Positions 18,018 through 25,897 of a stretch of 64,000 nucleotides of DNA are shown here, one piece after another (position 1 is the first letter of the stretch; every line of letters begins with the position of its first letter). The notes below the pieces were generated by a model, which saw nothing but the letters and a program-made list of their open reading frames with translations, was not told the origin of the DNA and did not search any database. A program made the position numbers and the translations under genes. This DNA is from Citrobacter sp. Marseille-Q6884 (lineage in GTDB: Bacteria; Pseudomonadota; Gammaproteobacteria; Enterobacterales; Enterobacteriaceae), in the NCBI RefSeq assembly GCF_945906775.1, contig NZ_CAMDRE010000003.1, forward strand, positions 186,001 through 250,000, in the 5' to 3' direction.

Positions 18018-19036
18018 CTATCACGACTGTCGGTATCGATCTTGCTAAAAATGTGTTTGCTGTTCACGGTGTTGATCAAAATGGTAGAACTGTTCTGGTT
18101 AAGCCTAAAGTATCGCGTGCTGCACTTCCTGAGTTAATTGCAAGTTTGCCTCCCTGTGTTATCGGGATGGAAGCATGCTCCGGGGCTCACTACTGGGCAA
18201 GATTGTTTCGGCAGTATGGTCATGAGCCACGTCTGATGGCTGCTAAGTTTGTATCGCCTTATCGTATGGCCGGAAAATCAGGAAAAAATGATGCAGCTGA
18301 TGCTCAGGCTATCTGTGAAGCTGTTCGTCGTCCGCATATGCGGTTCGTACCAGTGAAAGACGAAAGCCAGCAGGCCATGCAGTGTTTACATCGTACCCGT
18401 CAGGGTTTTATCGAAGAGAAAACAGCAACGTATAATCGTCTGCGAGGATTGATATCTGAATTCGGTGTCATCGCGCCACAAAGTGCTGATGCCCTGCGCC
18501 ACATGGTTTCTGTGCAGAAGAGCTCTTTACCGCTTCAGGTTCAGCAATGTGTTGATGATTTGATGGAACACGTTGATCGCATTGAAGCTAACATCACTGA
18601 ATATGACCGAATTTTGTCCCACATAGCCAAAACAGATCATCGCAGTCAGCGGCTGATGGAGCTAAAGGGCGTTGGTCCCACAACGGCCTGTGCACTGGTC
18701 GCCAGTATCGGTAATGCACATGATTTTAAAAATGGACGTCAACTGGCAGCCTGGCTGGGGCTGACGCCATCACAATACAGCAGCGGGGGAAAGTCGAAAC
18801 TCGGCAGGATCACAAAAGCCGGTGATTCGTATCTGCGAACGCTTCTGGTTCAGGGGGCTCGTTCAGTGCTTATTGGCGCCGGGAAAAGGACTGACTCATT
18901 CAGCCGTTGGGTTTGTATGTTGGTTGAGCGCAGAGGGTACTGGCGGGCTGTTGTGGCCATCGCCGCCAAAAATGCGCGGCTGTGTTGGGCATCACTACAT
19001 TACGGTGATGATTTCCGGCTGTACTCAGTCAACTAA
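18014..19036 (+). CDS. IS110-family transposase
   Basis: 340 residues from MTITTVGIDLAKNVFAVHG with GGAGG before the ATG. The N-terminal DEDD RuvC-like domain (GIDLAKN, GMEACSGAHYWAR, KNDAADAQAICEAV) and the C-terminal transposase domain with the serine region around GLTPSQYSSGGKSKLGRI mark an IS110 member. It starts about 65 bp beyond the Tn3 terminal repeat; IS110 elements often target such repeats, but the exact ends could not be fixed because the family lacks clear inverted repeats. The ~100 bp after the gene (19037-19136) hold no gene. Confidence 0.92.
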   Translation: MTITTVGIDLAKNVFAVHGVDQNGRTVLVKPKVSRAALPELIASLPPCVIGMEACSGAHYWARLFRQYGHEPRLMAAKFVSPYRMAGKSGKNDAADAQAICEAVRRPHMRFVPVKDESQQAMQCLHRTRQGFIEEKTATYNRLRGLISEFGVIAPQSADALRHMVSVQKSSLPLQVQQCVDDLMEHVDRIEANITEYDRILSHIAKTDHRSQRLMELKGVGPTTACALVASIGNAHDFKNGRQLAAWLGLTPSQYSSGGKSKLGRITKAGDSYLRTLLVQGARSVLIGAGKRTDSFSRWVCMLVERRGYWRAVVAIAAKNARLCWASLHYGDDFRLYSVN

Positions 19037-19136
19037 AGCTCGAAGCTGTATAACCATCTGACCTGCAATTCGTTGATGATAAAGGGTTAGACCCCGTGAG
19101 GCCTATCTGGCTATTGTACAGGATATACGTATCCGC

Positions 19137-19409
19137 TTAACGAACAAGAACCTCACGCGCGTCTTTCATCAGGGCCCGAATCGATGACGATTCATCATGG
19201 CCGTTTATAGTACCGCAGTCTCTCCCCTTTATTTTTACTGAAGAGCAGACAGAAACCATAAATACCGGCTTTGACATGCCGGGGAAGTCCTTATAGTACA
19301 ATAATTTTCGATATCCAAACTGACCCCAAGTAAGGACGGTCGCGCCTGTGGTGGTTTTATCTCCGTGGAGCGCCTGGCCCCGGCCATAATTGTTAGTTCG
19401 ATACCCCAT
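19137..19409 (-). pseudogene. PAAR-domain protein, N-terminal fragment
   Basis: The start MGYRTNNYGRGQALHGDKTTTGATVLT carries the PAAR signature GDKTTTGATV (residues ~17-26). After residue ~30 the sequence no longer follows the PAAR fold and runs to a stop at 19137 in unrelated sequence next to the IS110 region. I read it as a truncated PAAR gene. PAAR proteins cap type VI secretion spikes; no other T6SS gene is present. The first codons overlap the end of the upstream gene 19393-19896, suggesting an operon. Confidence 0.55.
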
Positions 19410-19896
19410 GAGTCACGCCTCCGGGTATTGCCAGAAAGTCGGGGGCTTCAGCCATACCTTTGCGCGATAACAGCACTAATCTGTCCTGCGGGGTCGAGAC
19501 AATTTCATCCCCGTTATCCAGTACGCTGCCCACCAGCGCGAGCCCTTTCTCGAAGTGTGTAGCTTTCTGGCCAGCGCTTGAAACAATCCGTGCAGATGAA
19601 CCATCGGTATAAGTGACTGCATCACCCTCCACTGCGATTTTGACCATTTGACCGTTGCCTAGATCCATAACCCTGGCGCTATCAACAGCGGTTACGACAC
19701 CACCTCGCGCAGTCAGGCTTCCCTCGACCGCAACACGCCAGATTGCTGTTACCGGGTGTTGGCGATCCCTTTCAGCGTTCTGCTCAATAATTTGTCGAGC
19801 ATCCACATCCATTGCGGCCAGATCAGCGTCAGAGAAAGGGGATTTGTCAAAGTCGGCCAGCATTTGTTGAGTTGCTTCATTTGTAAACTGCTTCAT
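19393..19896 (-). CDS. Unknown 167-aa protein encoded before a PAAR gene
   Basis: A 167-residue acidic protein starting MKQFTNEATQQMLADFDKS. Two repeats of a strand-rich pattern (RGGVVTAVDSARVMDLGNG and HFEKGLALVGSVLDNGDE) suggest a small beta fold. There is no signal peptide. Translational overlap with the PAAR fragment suggests partnership with a PAAR protein, perhaps as adaptor or cargo partner; this is inference. AAGGAGTAATAACG gives a strong ribosome site. Confidence 0.6.
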   Translation of the reverse strand: MKQFTNEATQQMLADFDKSPFSDADLAAMDVDARQIIEQNAERDRQHPVTAIWRVAVEGSLTARGGVVTAVDSARVMDLGNGQMVKIAVEGDAVTYTDGSSARIVSSAGQKATHFEKGLALVGSVLDNGDEIVSTPQDRLVLLSRKGMAEAPDFLAIPGGVTHGVSN

Positions 19897-20112
19897 CGTT
19901 ATTACTCCTTATAAAATGTACGGATAAATTCCGAATTGTATACGAAGTAAGCACGAGTAAATTCTGAAAATGAACTGAGGAATCATATGGTTGCAATTTG
20001 TTATGTGCAGTTACCCACTTCTGGACAAGTGATAAGAAAAACCTGAAGAGTGATAGCGGAAAATAACTTTCGGAAAAGGAGGTGCGAAAATTCCTGGCTC
20101 CTGTCTATAATA

Positions 20113-20128
20113 CTGTATGGATATACAG
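20113..20128 (+). promoter_or_regulatory. LexA box of the umuDC operon
   Basis: CTGTATGGATATACAG, a full CTGT-N8-ACAG SOS box, overlaps the promoter 22 bp before the umuD start. LexA repression and SOS induction of this operon are expected. Confidence 0.92.
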
Positions 20129-20149
20129 CACCACGAAGAGCAGAGCATT

Positions 20150-20566
20150 ATGAAACTTATCCCAGTGACACAACAATCACCAGGCCAATTCCCGTTGTTC
20201 GTTGAGCCTGTCAGCGCAGGTTTCCCTTCAGTCGCTTCCGATTATGTTGATGAATTTATTGATCTAAATACTCACCTCATCAAACATCCATCTGCAACCT
20301 ACTTCTTACGAGTAACAGGTTCATCGATGGTAGAGGCACGTATTCACGAAGGCGATCTGGTCATCGTGGATAGCTCACTTGAGGCGAAAGAGGGGGATAT
20401 TGTGATTGCGACCGTTGATGGTGATTTCACCATTAAGCGGTTGCAGCTAAGCCCGGCTCCCGCGCTACTGCCAATGAATAGCCGGATGTCACCGATCTAT
20501 CTGAAAGAAGGCGAAGAACTGGCCATTTTTGGCGTGGTGACCTTCATCGTGTACAAGGCCTTGTGA
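20150..20566 (+). CDS. umuD: UmuD-family SOS mutagenesis protein (MucA/ImpA-like)
   Basis: 138 residues from MKLIPVTQQSPGQFP. An S24 peptidase domain with a self-cleavage Ala-Gly in VSAGFPS (as in plasmid MucA/ImpA; chromosomal UmuD has Cys-Gly), catalytic Ser in GSSM and Lys in FTIKRL. After RecA-assisted cleavage UmuD' joins UmuC as polymerase V. An upstream ATG at 20117 lies inside the LexA box region and is unlikely. The stop TGA shares its final A with the umuC ATG. Confidence 0.93.
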   Translation: MKLIPVTQQSPGQFPLFVEPVSAGFPSVASDYVDEFIDLNTHLIKHPSATYFLRVTGSSMVEARIHEGDLVIVDSSLEAKEGDIVIATVDGDFTIKRLQLSPAPALLPMNSRMSPIYLKEGEELAIFGVVTFIVYKAL

Positions 20567-21831
20567 TGTTCTGCCTGGTGGATTGCAACTCATTTTACGC
20601 CTCCTGCGAGAGAGTCTTTCGGCCCGATCTGGTGAACAAGCCAATTGTATGCCTTTCGAACAATGATGGCATGGTCGTGGCACGTTCAGCGGAAGCTAAA
20701 AAATTAGGTATCCAGAATGGTGACGTGTACTTCCAGAAGAAAGCATTCTTTGAAGCTAACGGTGTACATGTTTTCAGTTCTAACTATGCCTTGTACGCGG
20801 AGATCTCCCGTAGGGTGTGTGAGACATTATTTAAATTCTCCAGTAATACTGAGGTCTACAGTATTGATGAAGTTTTCCTTTCGTTTGAAGGAATGCAGAA
20901 AAATTATAATTTTGATGACTATGGAAGAGAAATAAAGAAAACCGTATTAAAGAGCACCCATATACCCGTGGGGGTGGGCATATCGACAACTAAAACTTTG
21001 GCAAAACTAGCAAATAAAGCTGCAAAAACATGGACTAAAACAGGCGGAGTGGTTGATCTCAGCAGTCCAGAAAGACAACGTAAATTATTGCCATATATTG
21101 ACGTAAGCGATGTCTGGGGGGTGGGCCGGAGATATGCCACCAGACTGAACAGCATGGGCATCAGGACTGCTCTCGATCTGGCCAATGCGCCAACATCGCT
21201 TATCCGTAACACATTTGGAGTCGTACTGGAGCGAACGCAGCGCGAATTGAATGGCGAGTCCTGCATAGCCCTGGAAGAGGTGAGGAAGGTTAAGCAGCAG
21301 ATCATCAGCTCGCGTTCATTCGGCCAGAAAATAGAGCACTACGAAGCAATGCACCAGGCGGTGTGTGAGTATGCCGAACGTGCAGGCGAGAAGCTGCGCG
21401 AAGAGAAGCAATACTGTCGCTGCATAACGGTTTTTATTGGCACAAGTTACTATTCGAAAACGGCCCCTTACAGTGGCCAGCAGACAGTCAAGCTGGAAAA
21501 CCCCACCGCCGATACCCGGGAAATCATTGCGGCTGCGGTCGCAGGGCTCCGGCATATCTGGCAGGAGGGATACCGATACCATAAAGCCGGAGTGATGCTA
21601 TCTGACTTTTATGATAGCGCCACCAGCCAGCTCGATTTGTTTGGTGAGAACCGACTCTTTGCCAATGGTGAAGCGTTGATGGGCGTGATGGATAGAATTA
21701 ACCGGTCAGGTCGGGGGAAATTATGGTTTGCGGGCCAGGGCATCGACAAAGACTGGACGATGCGGCGGGAGTTATTGTCACCATCCTATCTCACTAACAT
21801 TAATGAAATCCCTCGCGTCAGGATTGGCTAA
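20566..21831 (+). CDS. umuC: UmuC-family translesion DNA polymerase V subunit
   Basis: 421 residues from MFCLVDCNSFYASCERVF. A Y-family polymerase: DCNSFYAS (first metal-binding Asp), YSIDEVFLSF (catalytic DE), a helix-hairpin-helix around DVWGVGRRYATRLNSMGI and a UmuC C-terminal domain with SQLDLFGENRLF, a likely beta-clamp-binding segment. It is translationally coupled to umuD through TGATG. Confidence 0.95.
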   Translation: MFCLVDCNSFYASCERVFRPDLVNKPIVCLSNNDGMVVARSAEAKKLGIQNGDVYFQKKAFFEANGVHVFSSNYALYAEISRRVCETLFKFSSNTEVYSIDEVFLSFEGMQKNYNFDDYGREIKKTVLKSTHIPVGVGISTTKTLAKLANKAAKTWTKTGGVVDLSSPERQRKLLPYIDVSDVWGVGRRYATRLNSMGIRTALDLANAPTSLIRNTFGVVLERTQRELNGESCIALEEVRKVKQQIISSRSFGQKIEHYEAMHQAVCEYAERAGEKLREEKQYCRCITVFIGTSYYSKTAPYSGQQTVKLENPTADTREIIAAAVAGLRHIWQEGYRYHKAGVMLSDFYDSATSQLDLFGENRLFANGEALMGVMDRINRSGRGKLWFAGQGIDKDWTMRRELLSPSYLTNINEIPRVRIG

Positions 21832-21865
21832 TCAGCAGTGAAAACTTCATTCGTCATCGATAAAA

Positions 21866-21894
21866 TTCGTCTGTAAACAAAACGAACTTGATAT
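21866..21894 (+). promoter_or_regulatory. TTCGTC-type promoter before the Tus-like gene
   Basis: TTCGTC (21866-21871), a 17-bp spacer, then TGATAT (21889-21894). One of at least eleven similar sites in this block (see findings). A second TTCGTC lies at 21850-21855 without a good -10. Confidence 0.5.
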
Positions 21895-21917
21895 ACTCGG
21901 TTTCGCTTGTTATGAGT

Positions 21918-21933
21918 ATGTATGTACATACAG
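21918..21933 (+). promoter_or_regulatory. Near-consensus LexA box before the Tus-like gene
   Basis: ATGTATGTACATACAG matches CTGT-N8-ACAG except for the first base and has the palindromic TATGTACATA core. It lies between the putative -10 and the gene start, where a repressor would block transcription. A 6-bp hairpin CCTCCG-TGCAG-CGGAGG follows directly. Confidence 0.45.
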
Positions 21934-21980
21934 TCCTCCGTGCAGCGGAGGGAGTTTAGAGCCCTTTTTCGGGGATAGAA

Positions 21981-22871
21981 ATGAATATCTCAACAACTTT
22001 CCAGACGCTGGAGAGCGAGATCACACAACTTCGTGGAGTGCTGGGTTCCCGGCTTCCGCTCAAGGCGAGTGTCTGCGTCCTGCCAGCCGTTGCTGATGGC
22101 GAAGAAGATATGGCCATCGAACACATCATGCCTGAGCTGAAACAGGGACACGATGCTGTCCATGCTGCCTGCGCGGCATACGCTGACCTGCATATCAGGG
22201 ATGGCTATTCGCAGAAGTCCGCTCGGCGCACTACCGGCGTATTATGGTACGACAATACAGATGCGGAATTCTCTCAGCTGGTTACCCGTTTGGTGACATC
22301 CATCAACCAGCATAAAGAGAGCATTCAACGCCACATCATCGAAAACTACGGTGGTGATCGCCGACCGGAATACATGCGCTTCAACGCGCTGCATAGCGCC
22401 TGCCCTGGTGTCATGACCCTGCATCTCTATCGGCAGCTGCGTATGTTTGATAATGCTAACGTCAATCTGGTCAGTTTCGGCTGGAGGCAAAAGACGCTTT
22501 TTAGCAGGGTTAACAAAATCGAGTTGCTCCAGAAGATGGGCAAGGACATCGAGGAAGATGAAGATAAATCAGTCAGACTCAACTCGTTGATTAAGGCTAT
22601 TGCGCGTGTACCGGAAGAAAAGCTTCGCTTACGCCGTCCGGTTAAAGTGCATCCAGCTGCAAACATCGCGATGGCTGATCCTGAACACCCCGACCAGATA
22701 CTGCGTCTTTCTGCCGCTTCATCTATGCCGTTCATTATCATTCAGGATGAGCACGTGAAAATTCGGCCATTGCCAGAGTTCGTGGCCAATGAAGTAAAGC
22801 CGAGGAGTAACCGCCTCAAGACAGATGTGATCGGTATATTCCACGGCGAAAGTATCGAAATGATTCTCTGA
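21981..22871 (+). CDS. Tus-family replication terminator (Ter-binding) protein homologue
   Basis: 296 residues resembling Tus along its length: PGVMTLHLYRQLRMF aligns with the PGLITLNAYRTLTVL region, VSFGWRQKTLFSRV with LRFGWANKHIIKNL, and ARVPEEKLRLRRPVKVHPAA with the interdomain beta-strand region ALPQNAKLKIKRPVKVQP. Tus binds Ter sites and blocks replication forks with polarity. Sequence identity to chromosomal Tus appears low, so this is a divergent plasmid branch, and no matching Ter site was confidently found. It is the first gene after umuC, possibly with its own SOS-like control. Confidence 0.8.
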   Translation: MNISTTFQTLESEITQLRGVLGSRLPLKASVCVLPAVADGEEDMAIEHIMPELKQGHDAVHAACAAYADLHIRDGYSQKSARRTTGVLWYDNTDAEFSQLVTRLVTSINQHKESIQRHIIENYGGDRRPEYMRFNALHSACPGVMTLHLYRQLRMFDNANVNLVSFGWRQKTLFSRVNKIELLQKMGKDIEEDEDKSVRLNSLIKAIARVPEEKLRLRRPVKVHPAANIAMADPEHPDQILRLSAASSMPFIIIQDEHVKIRPLPEFVANEVKPRSNRLKTDVIGIFHGESIEMIL

Positions 22872-22912
22872 CCACACCGGCCAAAGGACTGGCCGTATTC
22901 CCCCCTCATAAT

Positions 22913-22941
22913 TTCGTCACTCGCCGTCCATGCCATACCCT
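22913..22941 (+). promoter_or_regulatory. TTCGTC-type promoter before the Cas6e-like gene
   Basis: TTCGTC (22913-22918), a 17-bp spacer, TACCCT (22936-22941), in the 93-bp gap after the Tus-like gene. Confidence 0.5.
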
Positions 22942-22985
22942 GAAACTAATATTGAAAATTCATTATGTTCAGCAAGGAATGTGGC

Positions 22986-23564
22986 GTGAAATACTTTGAA
23001 TGTGCGCTCAGGTTCAGAATCGCCCCAGGTGACGTGTATGGGATCCACCAGCAACTGGATAAGGTAGTCCAGGAACGTTCTGGGTCGCGACTCCCATACA
23101 CCTTCTACTCTCGCAAACAAAGTGCCTCCGACACCCAGGTTGTTCTGAGAACGGCTGTTGCACTCGGGCTCCCTGGCGAAGTCATGAAGGAAATCATGTT
23201 TGTGTCTGGCCAGAAAATTCGAATCTGCGGCTCGCTGGCCACTATTCGACGCGAGGAAGCTGGAGGCCGGAAAAGAGAGATTTGTCCACCTGCCCATGAA
23301 CTCCCGGATTATATCCACTATCACCTGGAACGGGCCGGAGTGATCTGTGGACGGTTACGTATCGTTCGAAGCACCAAGTTCCATATTATTAAGCCCGGGA
23401 GCGTTGGCCGTACATCCCACAAGATCATTGTACCGATGAGCCAGTACGATGCTGAATGCGTGATTGAAGATGTCGGCGCACTTGAACAGGCATACGCTTT
23501 CGGGATCGGCAGAAAGCGGATATTCGGCTTTGGCTATATGAACAGCATCGAAGTGCTTTCCTGA
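22986..23564 (+). CDS. Orphan Cas6e/CasE-like CRISPR RNA endonuclease
   Basis: 192 residues from a GTG start (AAGGA 8 bases before); an ATG at 22965 would add seven residues but lacks a good ribosome site. The order of motifs follows CasE/Cas6e: YGIHQQLDKVV matches YQLHQGLWHL with the catalytic-position His, then a YTFYSRK strand, IRICGSLATIRRE in the second RAMP domain, and the C-terminal glycine loop FGIGRKRIFGFGYMNSIEVL against QGIGPAKSMGCGLLSL. Cas6e cuts CRISPR repeat hairpins. No other cas gene or repeat array is in the window. Possible roles are processing in trans or an exapted RNase. Confidence 0.75.
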   Translation: MKYFECALRFRIAPGDVYGIHQQLDKVVQERSGSRLPYTFYSRKQSASDTQVVLRTAVALGLPGEVMKEIMFVSGQKIRICGSLATIRREEAGGRKREICPPAHELPDYIHYHLERAGVICGRLRIVRSTKFHIIKPGSVGRTSHKIIVPMSQYDAECVIEDVGALEQAYAFGIGRKRIFGFGYMNSIEVLS

Positions 23565-23649
23565 ACAGGCCATTAAGCATAGTTATTATCTGAATTTCAA
23601 ACCGACTCGCAAACTTACGGCATTAACACTTCTGATACACCCTTTAAAT

Positions 23650-23812
23650 GCTGTAAACTGTTGTAGCCCTTACTAAATCGTAAGAGTGGGGATTTGCAGC
23701 CCCGACTAATGACACGCCGTTCATGTACTTGAACGGTTCGCACTCGCTCGCCTGTTTTTTGTCAATGGTGGGTCGGGGCGTGGGAGCCTTACGGCTCGCC
23801 AGTCGTCATTAG
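23650..23812 (+). ncRNA. Structured region resembling a C4-type antisense RNA and its target
   Basis: Local hairpins: CTTAC/GTAAG (23669-23684), GGGG/CCCC (23688-23703), CCGTTCA/TGAACGG (23717-23736), GAGCC/GGCTC (about 23785-23798). Three upstream segments are complementary to later ones: CGTAAG (23679) with CTTACG (23788), GCCCCGAC (23699) with GTCGGGGC (23772), and CTAATGAC (23706) with GTCATTAG (23805). Paired a/a', b/b' regions in one leader are the hallmark of phage P1/P4 C4 RNA. A short frame (MYLNGSHSLACFLSMVGRG..., 23735-23812 region) ends TAG within the last element. Exact ends are not known. Confidence 0.5.
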
Positions 23813-23858
23813 CTGGTACTGCAAACCATGTTCCGATTCACCACCAAAGGAAATGGAG

Positions 23859-24110
23859 ATGGAAAAACAGGACTGGCATAAGGCAGACATCATAGCTGCG
23901 CTACATAAGAAAGGTTTGTCACTTGCCTCACTGAGTAGGGCTAACGGTCTTTCAAGCAGCACTCTGGCAAATGCACTGACACGTGACTGGCCTAGAGGCG
24001 AGATCATCATCGCTAATGCAATTGGTGAAGAACCTCAAGAAATATGGCCAACCCGATATTTTGATAAGGCAGGAATGCCGATCAAGAGAATCATAAGAAA
24101 ACCGGTTTAA
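23859..24110 (+). CDS. Ner/Nlp (SfsB)-family DNA-binding protein
   Basis: 83 residues from MEKQDWHKADIIAALHKKG, matching the phage Mu Ner / Nlp family over the whole helix-turn-helix (SLASLSRANGLSSSTLANAL) and the conserved end with EEPQEIWPTRY. AAAGGAA is well spaced for this ATG; one two codons earlier (23853) is too close. In P4-like and P1-like elements such regulators follow C4-type leaders, as here. Confidence 0.88.
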   Translation: MEKQDWHKADIIAALHKKGLSLASLSRANGLSSSTLANALTRDWPRGEIIIANAIGEEPQEIWPTRYFDKAGMPIKRIIRKPV

Positions 24111-24280
24111 ATGAAAAAGGCTGGCATTTTTGCTGGCCTTATATACCTCCTGGCTCTGCTACTGAAACCACTAACACCGATCAAATGGTCATCAGCGAAA
24201 TACCCCGTTCATTTCTATTGACCTCTTTACCTCCATGTAATCAAATTGATGGAATAATAACGGTTACGAGAGACAAACTG

Positions 24281-24772
24281 ATGACGGTGTTATCTGCCCC
24301 TGAAATGCGCTTTGGAACCAAACAGGATGTTCCCTTTATCATAGCGGTGATTCGCGACGGTATGCGGGATGGGTATTTTAACTTTGATGATGATGACGGA
24401 CTGTCTCAGTTCGAAAGTCAGATCTCAGAAGCCATTGCCAGGCGGGAACGGGGAGAGAATTGCGCCGATTTCTTGTTTGTCTTTGATGCTCAACATAATG
24501 GCGCAGCGATAGGTTTTGCCCTACTGACGGGCAAAAATGGTGCAAATGGACTTGCTTCACATCTGGAAATCAGGATGTTTGGTGTTACCAGGAGTCAAAG
24601 ACAAAAAGGATTTGGGCGCTCCATGTTGCAAAGTATTCTGGATGCTACTCCCGGCCATAAAGTGGAGGCATCCTGTCTTCCTGCATCAGTTGTCATGGCC
24701 AGGATGCTGACTAATGCGGGTTTTCACGTCAAAGAGATAAGCCCGTTTGGAAAGCGTACTTTCAGACGCTAA
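24281..24772 (+). CDS. GNAT-family N-acetyltransferase
   Basis: 163 residues from MTVLSAPEMRFGTKQDVPF. GNAT motifs: GFALLTGKN (strand 4 region), then the acetyl-CoA loop in MFGVTRSQRQKGFGRSML (Q..KG.G) and the C-terminal FHVKEISPFGKRTF. The acceptor is unknown. An earlier in-frame codon at 24185 is possible, but the leader would be unusual and CGAGAG precedes this ATG. Confidence 0.75.
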   Translation: MTVLSAPEMRFGTKQDVPFIIAVIRDGMRDGYFNFDDDDGLSQFESQISEAIARRERGENCADFLFVFDAQHNGAAIGFALLTGKNGANGLASHLEIRMFGVTRSQRQKGFGRSMLQSILDATPGHKVEASCLPASVVMARMLTNAGFHVKEISPFGKRTFRR

Positions 24773-24782
24773 TGTAAAATTC

Positions 24783-24816
24783 AGATAAAAAAACCGGCTG
24801 ACGAATTCAGTCGGTT
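24783..24816 (-). terminator. Intrinsic terminator for the leftward gene
   Basis: AACCGGCTGA / TCAGTCGGTT with a five-base loop. On the minus strand the stem is followed by a run of seven T, so it should end transcription of the secreted-protein gene at 24858. Confidence 0.65.
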
Positions 24817-24857
24817 TAGTAATCCTGCAAAAGGATGCTGGACAGCGACGGACGACT

Positions 24858-25628
24858 TCAGAGCTGTGGCAATGGCCCCTGGTTATCTTCAGTCGCAGCC
24901 TGGTCTTTATCCGGGGTGGCCGTTGCAGTCCGCGAGGCATCAAATGAGACCGTTGGGTCGCTGAGAGTCAGGATGCCAGTGTCTTCAACTTCTCGCGTTG
25001 TCAGCGTAAGCTCAGATTTACTGTCATCACACTTATTCGTTTTCTCCGCCAGTGCCTTGCACCAGATATAACGACCTCTCTGGGCATCAGAGACTGAAGG
25101 CTCTCCATATTTCTCGATCGCCGACTTCAGTAAGAGATCAGGGTTGCTGAATGAAAAGCGGATTTTGTAAGCCACCGGCTCAATGGGGTCAACTGCCGTA
25201 TCGGGGATAAAATAGACCACCGTCTCCTGGTGAGCATCTCCCCAGAAAATACTATTCAATGAGTTGTTACTGTAGCGCTTTTGAATTTCTTCACCAGCAG
25301 ACTGGCCAAGTTTGTCAGTGATAGCAGTGATCGCTTCAGAAGCTGTCATCCGCAGGCTTACCGGCCCTATAGAAAAAGACATAACATCAAAGCTATTCAG
25401 GGGGGTAATGGTGCTTTCTGGAGCGGTAGATGAATCGGGTACGTCATCACTGTACAGACTGTCATCCCCCGGAGAAGGCGTTACAGGTGCTGAATTTTGG
25501 ATGTCAGGTGTGTAGCTGGGATCGGGAGCGTATAGGCCCATTGTATCATTCTGTACAGCAGAATATACCGAAGCGGTCGGCAGGACGGTAAGGAGCGCAA
25601 GGGCGCAGTATCCAAGGTATCTGGTCAT
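24858..25628 (-). CDS. Secreted/periplasmic protein of unknown function
   Basis: 256 residues from MTRYLGYCALALLTVLPTA with a typical signal peptide ending near VYSA. A Pro/Ser/Asp-rich low-complexity linker (residues ~28-75) leads to a folded domain with RMTASEAITAITDKLGQSA and a Cys pair (WCKALAEKTNKCDD). No family recognised. Plasmid secretion or conjugation accessory proteins can look like this, but no transfer genes are seen. Confidence 0.65.
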   Translation of the reverse strand: MTRYLGYCALALLTVLPTASVYSAVQNDTMGLYAPDPSYTPDIQNSAPVTPSPGDDSLYSDDVPDSSTAPESTITPLNSFDVMSFSIGPVSLRMTASEAITAITDKLGQSAGEEIQKRYSNNSLNSIFWGDAHQETVVYFIPDTAVDPIEPVAYKIRFSFSNPDLLLKSAIEKYGEPSVSDAQRGRYIWCKALAEKTNKCDDSKSELTLTTREVEDTGILTLSDPTVSFDASRTATATPDKDQAATEDNQGPLPQL

Positions 25629-25897
25629 ATTCACCTCGTCAGTAGCAGTTGTCCTACTGTAACAGCGCGAGGTTTGAGAACATCATGGAAATGGGGTCAA
25701 AGCGGGGCGAAAAACAAGCCTGATTCACATGGCTTACGTAGCAGCATGGAGATCTCCTGAAGTCGGAGAAAATGAGTCAGATAACGCGAATATCGAAAAT
25801 GGAACGAAGTACTTAATTACCTAACAGGAGGTACATGTTAACCTGACGAACATTGCTTACTGCCTATTTGTAGATTCAGGCTACAGGGAGAATCCAA

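Noticed and set aside
17939..19287. GGGGAAGTCC at 17949 (minus strand) and at 19277 (plus strand) as paired transposon ends.
   Set aside because: They agree over only ten bases, then diverge, and their orientation does not bracket the transposon genes.
22986..23830. A CRISPR array near the Cas6e-like gene.
   Set aside because: No repeated 28-37 bp units with spacers on either strand; only single hairpins are present.
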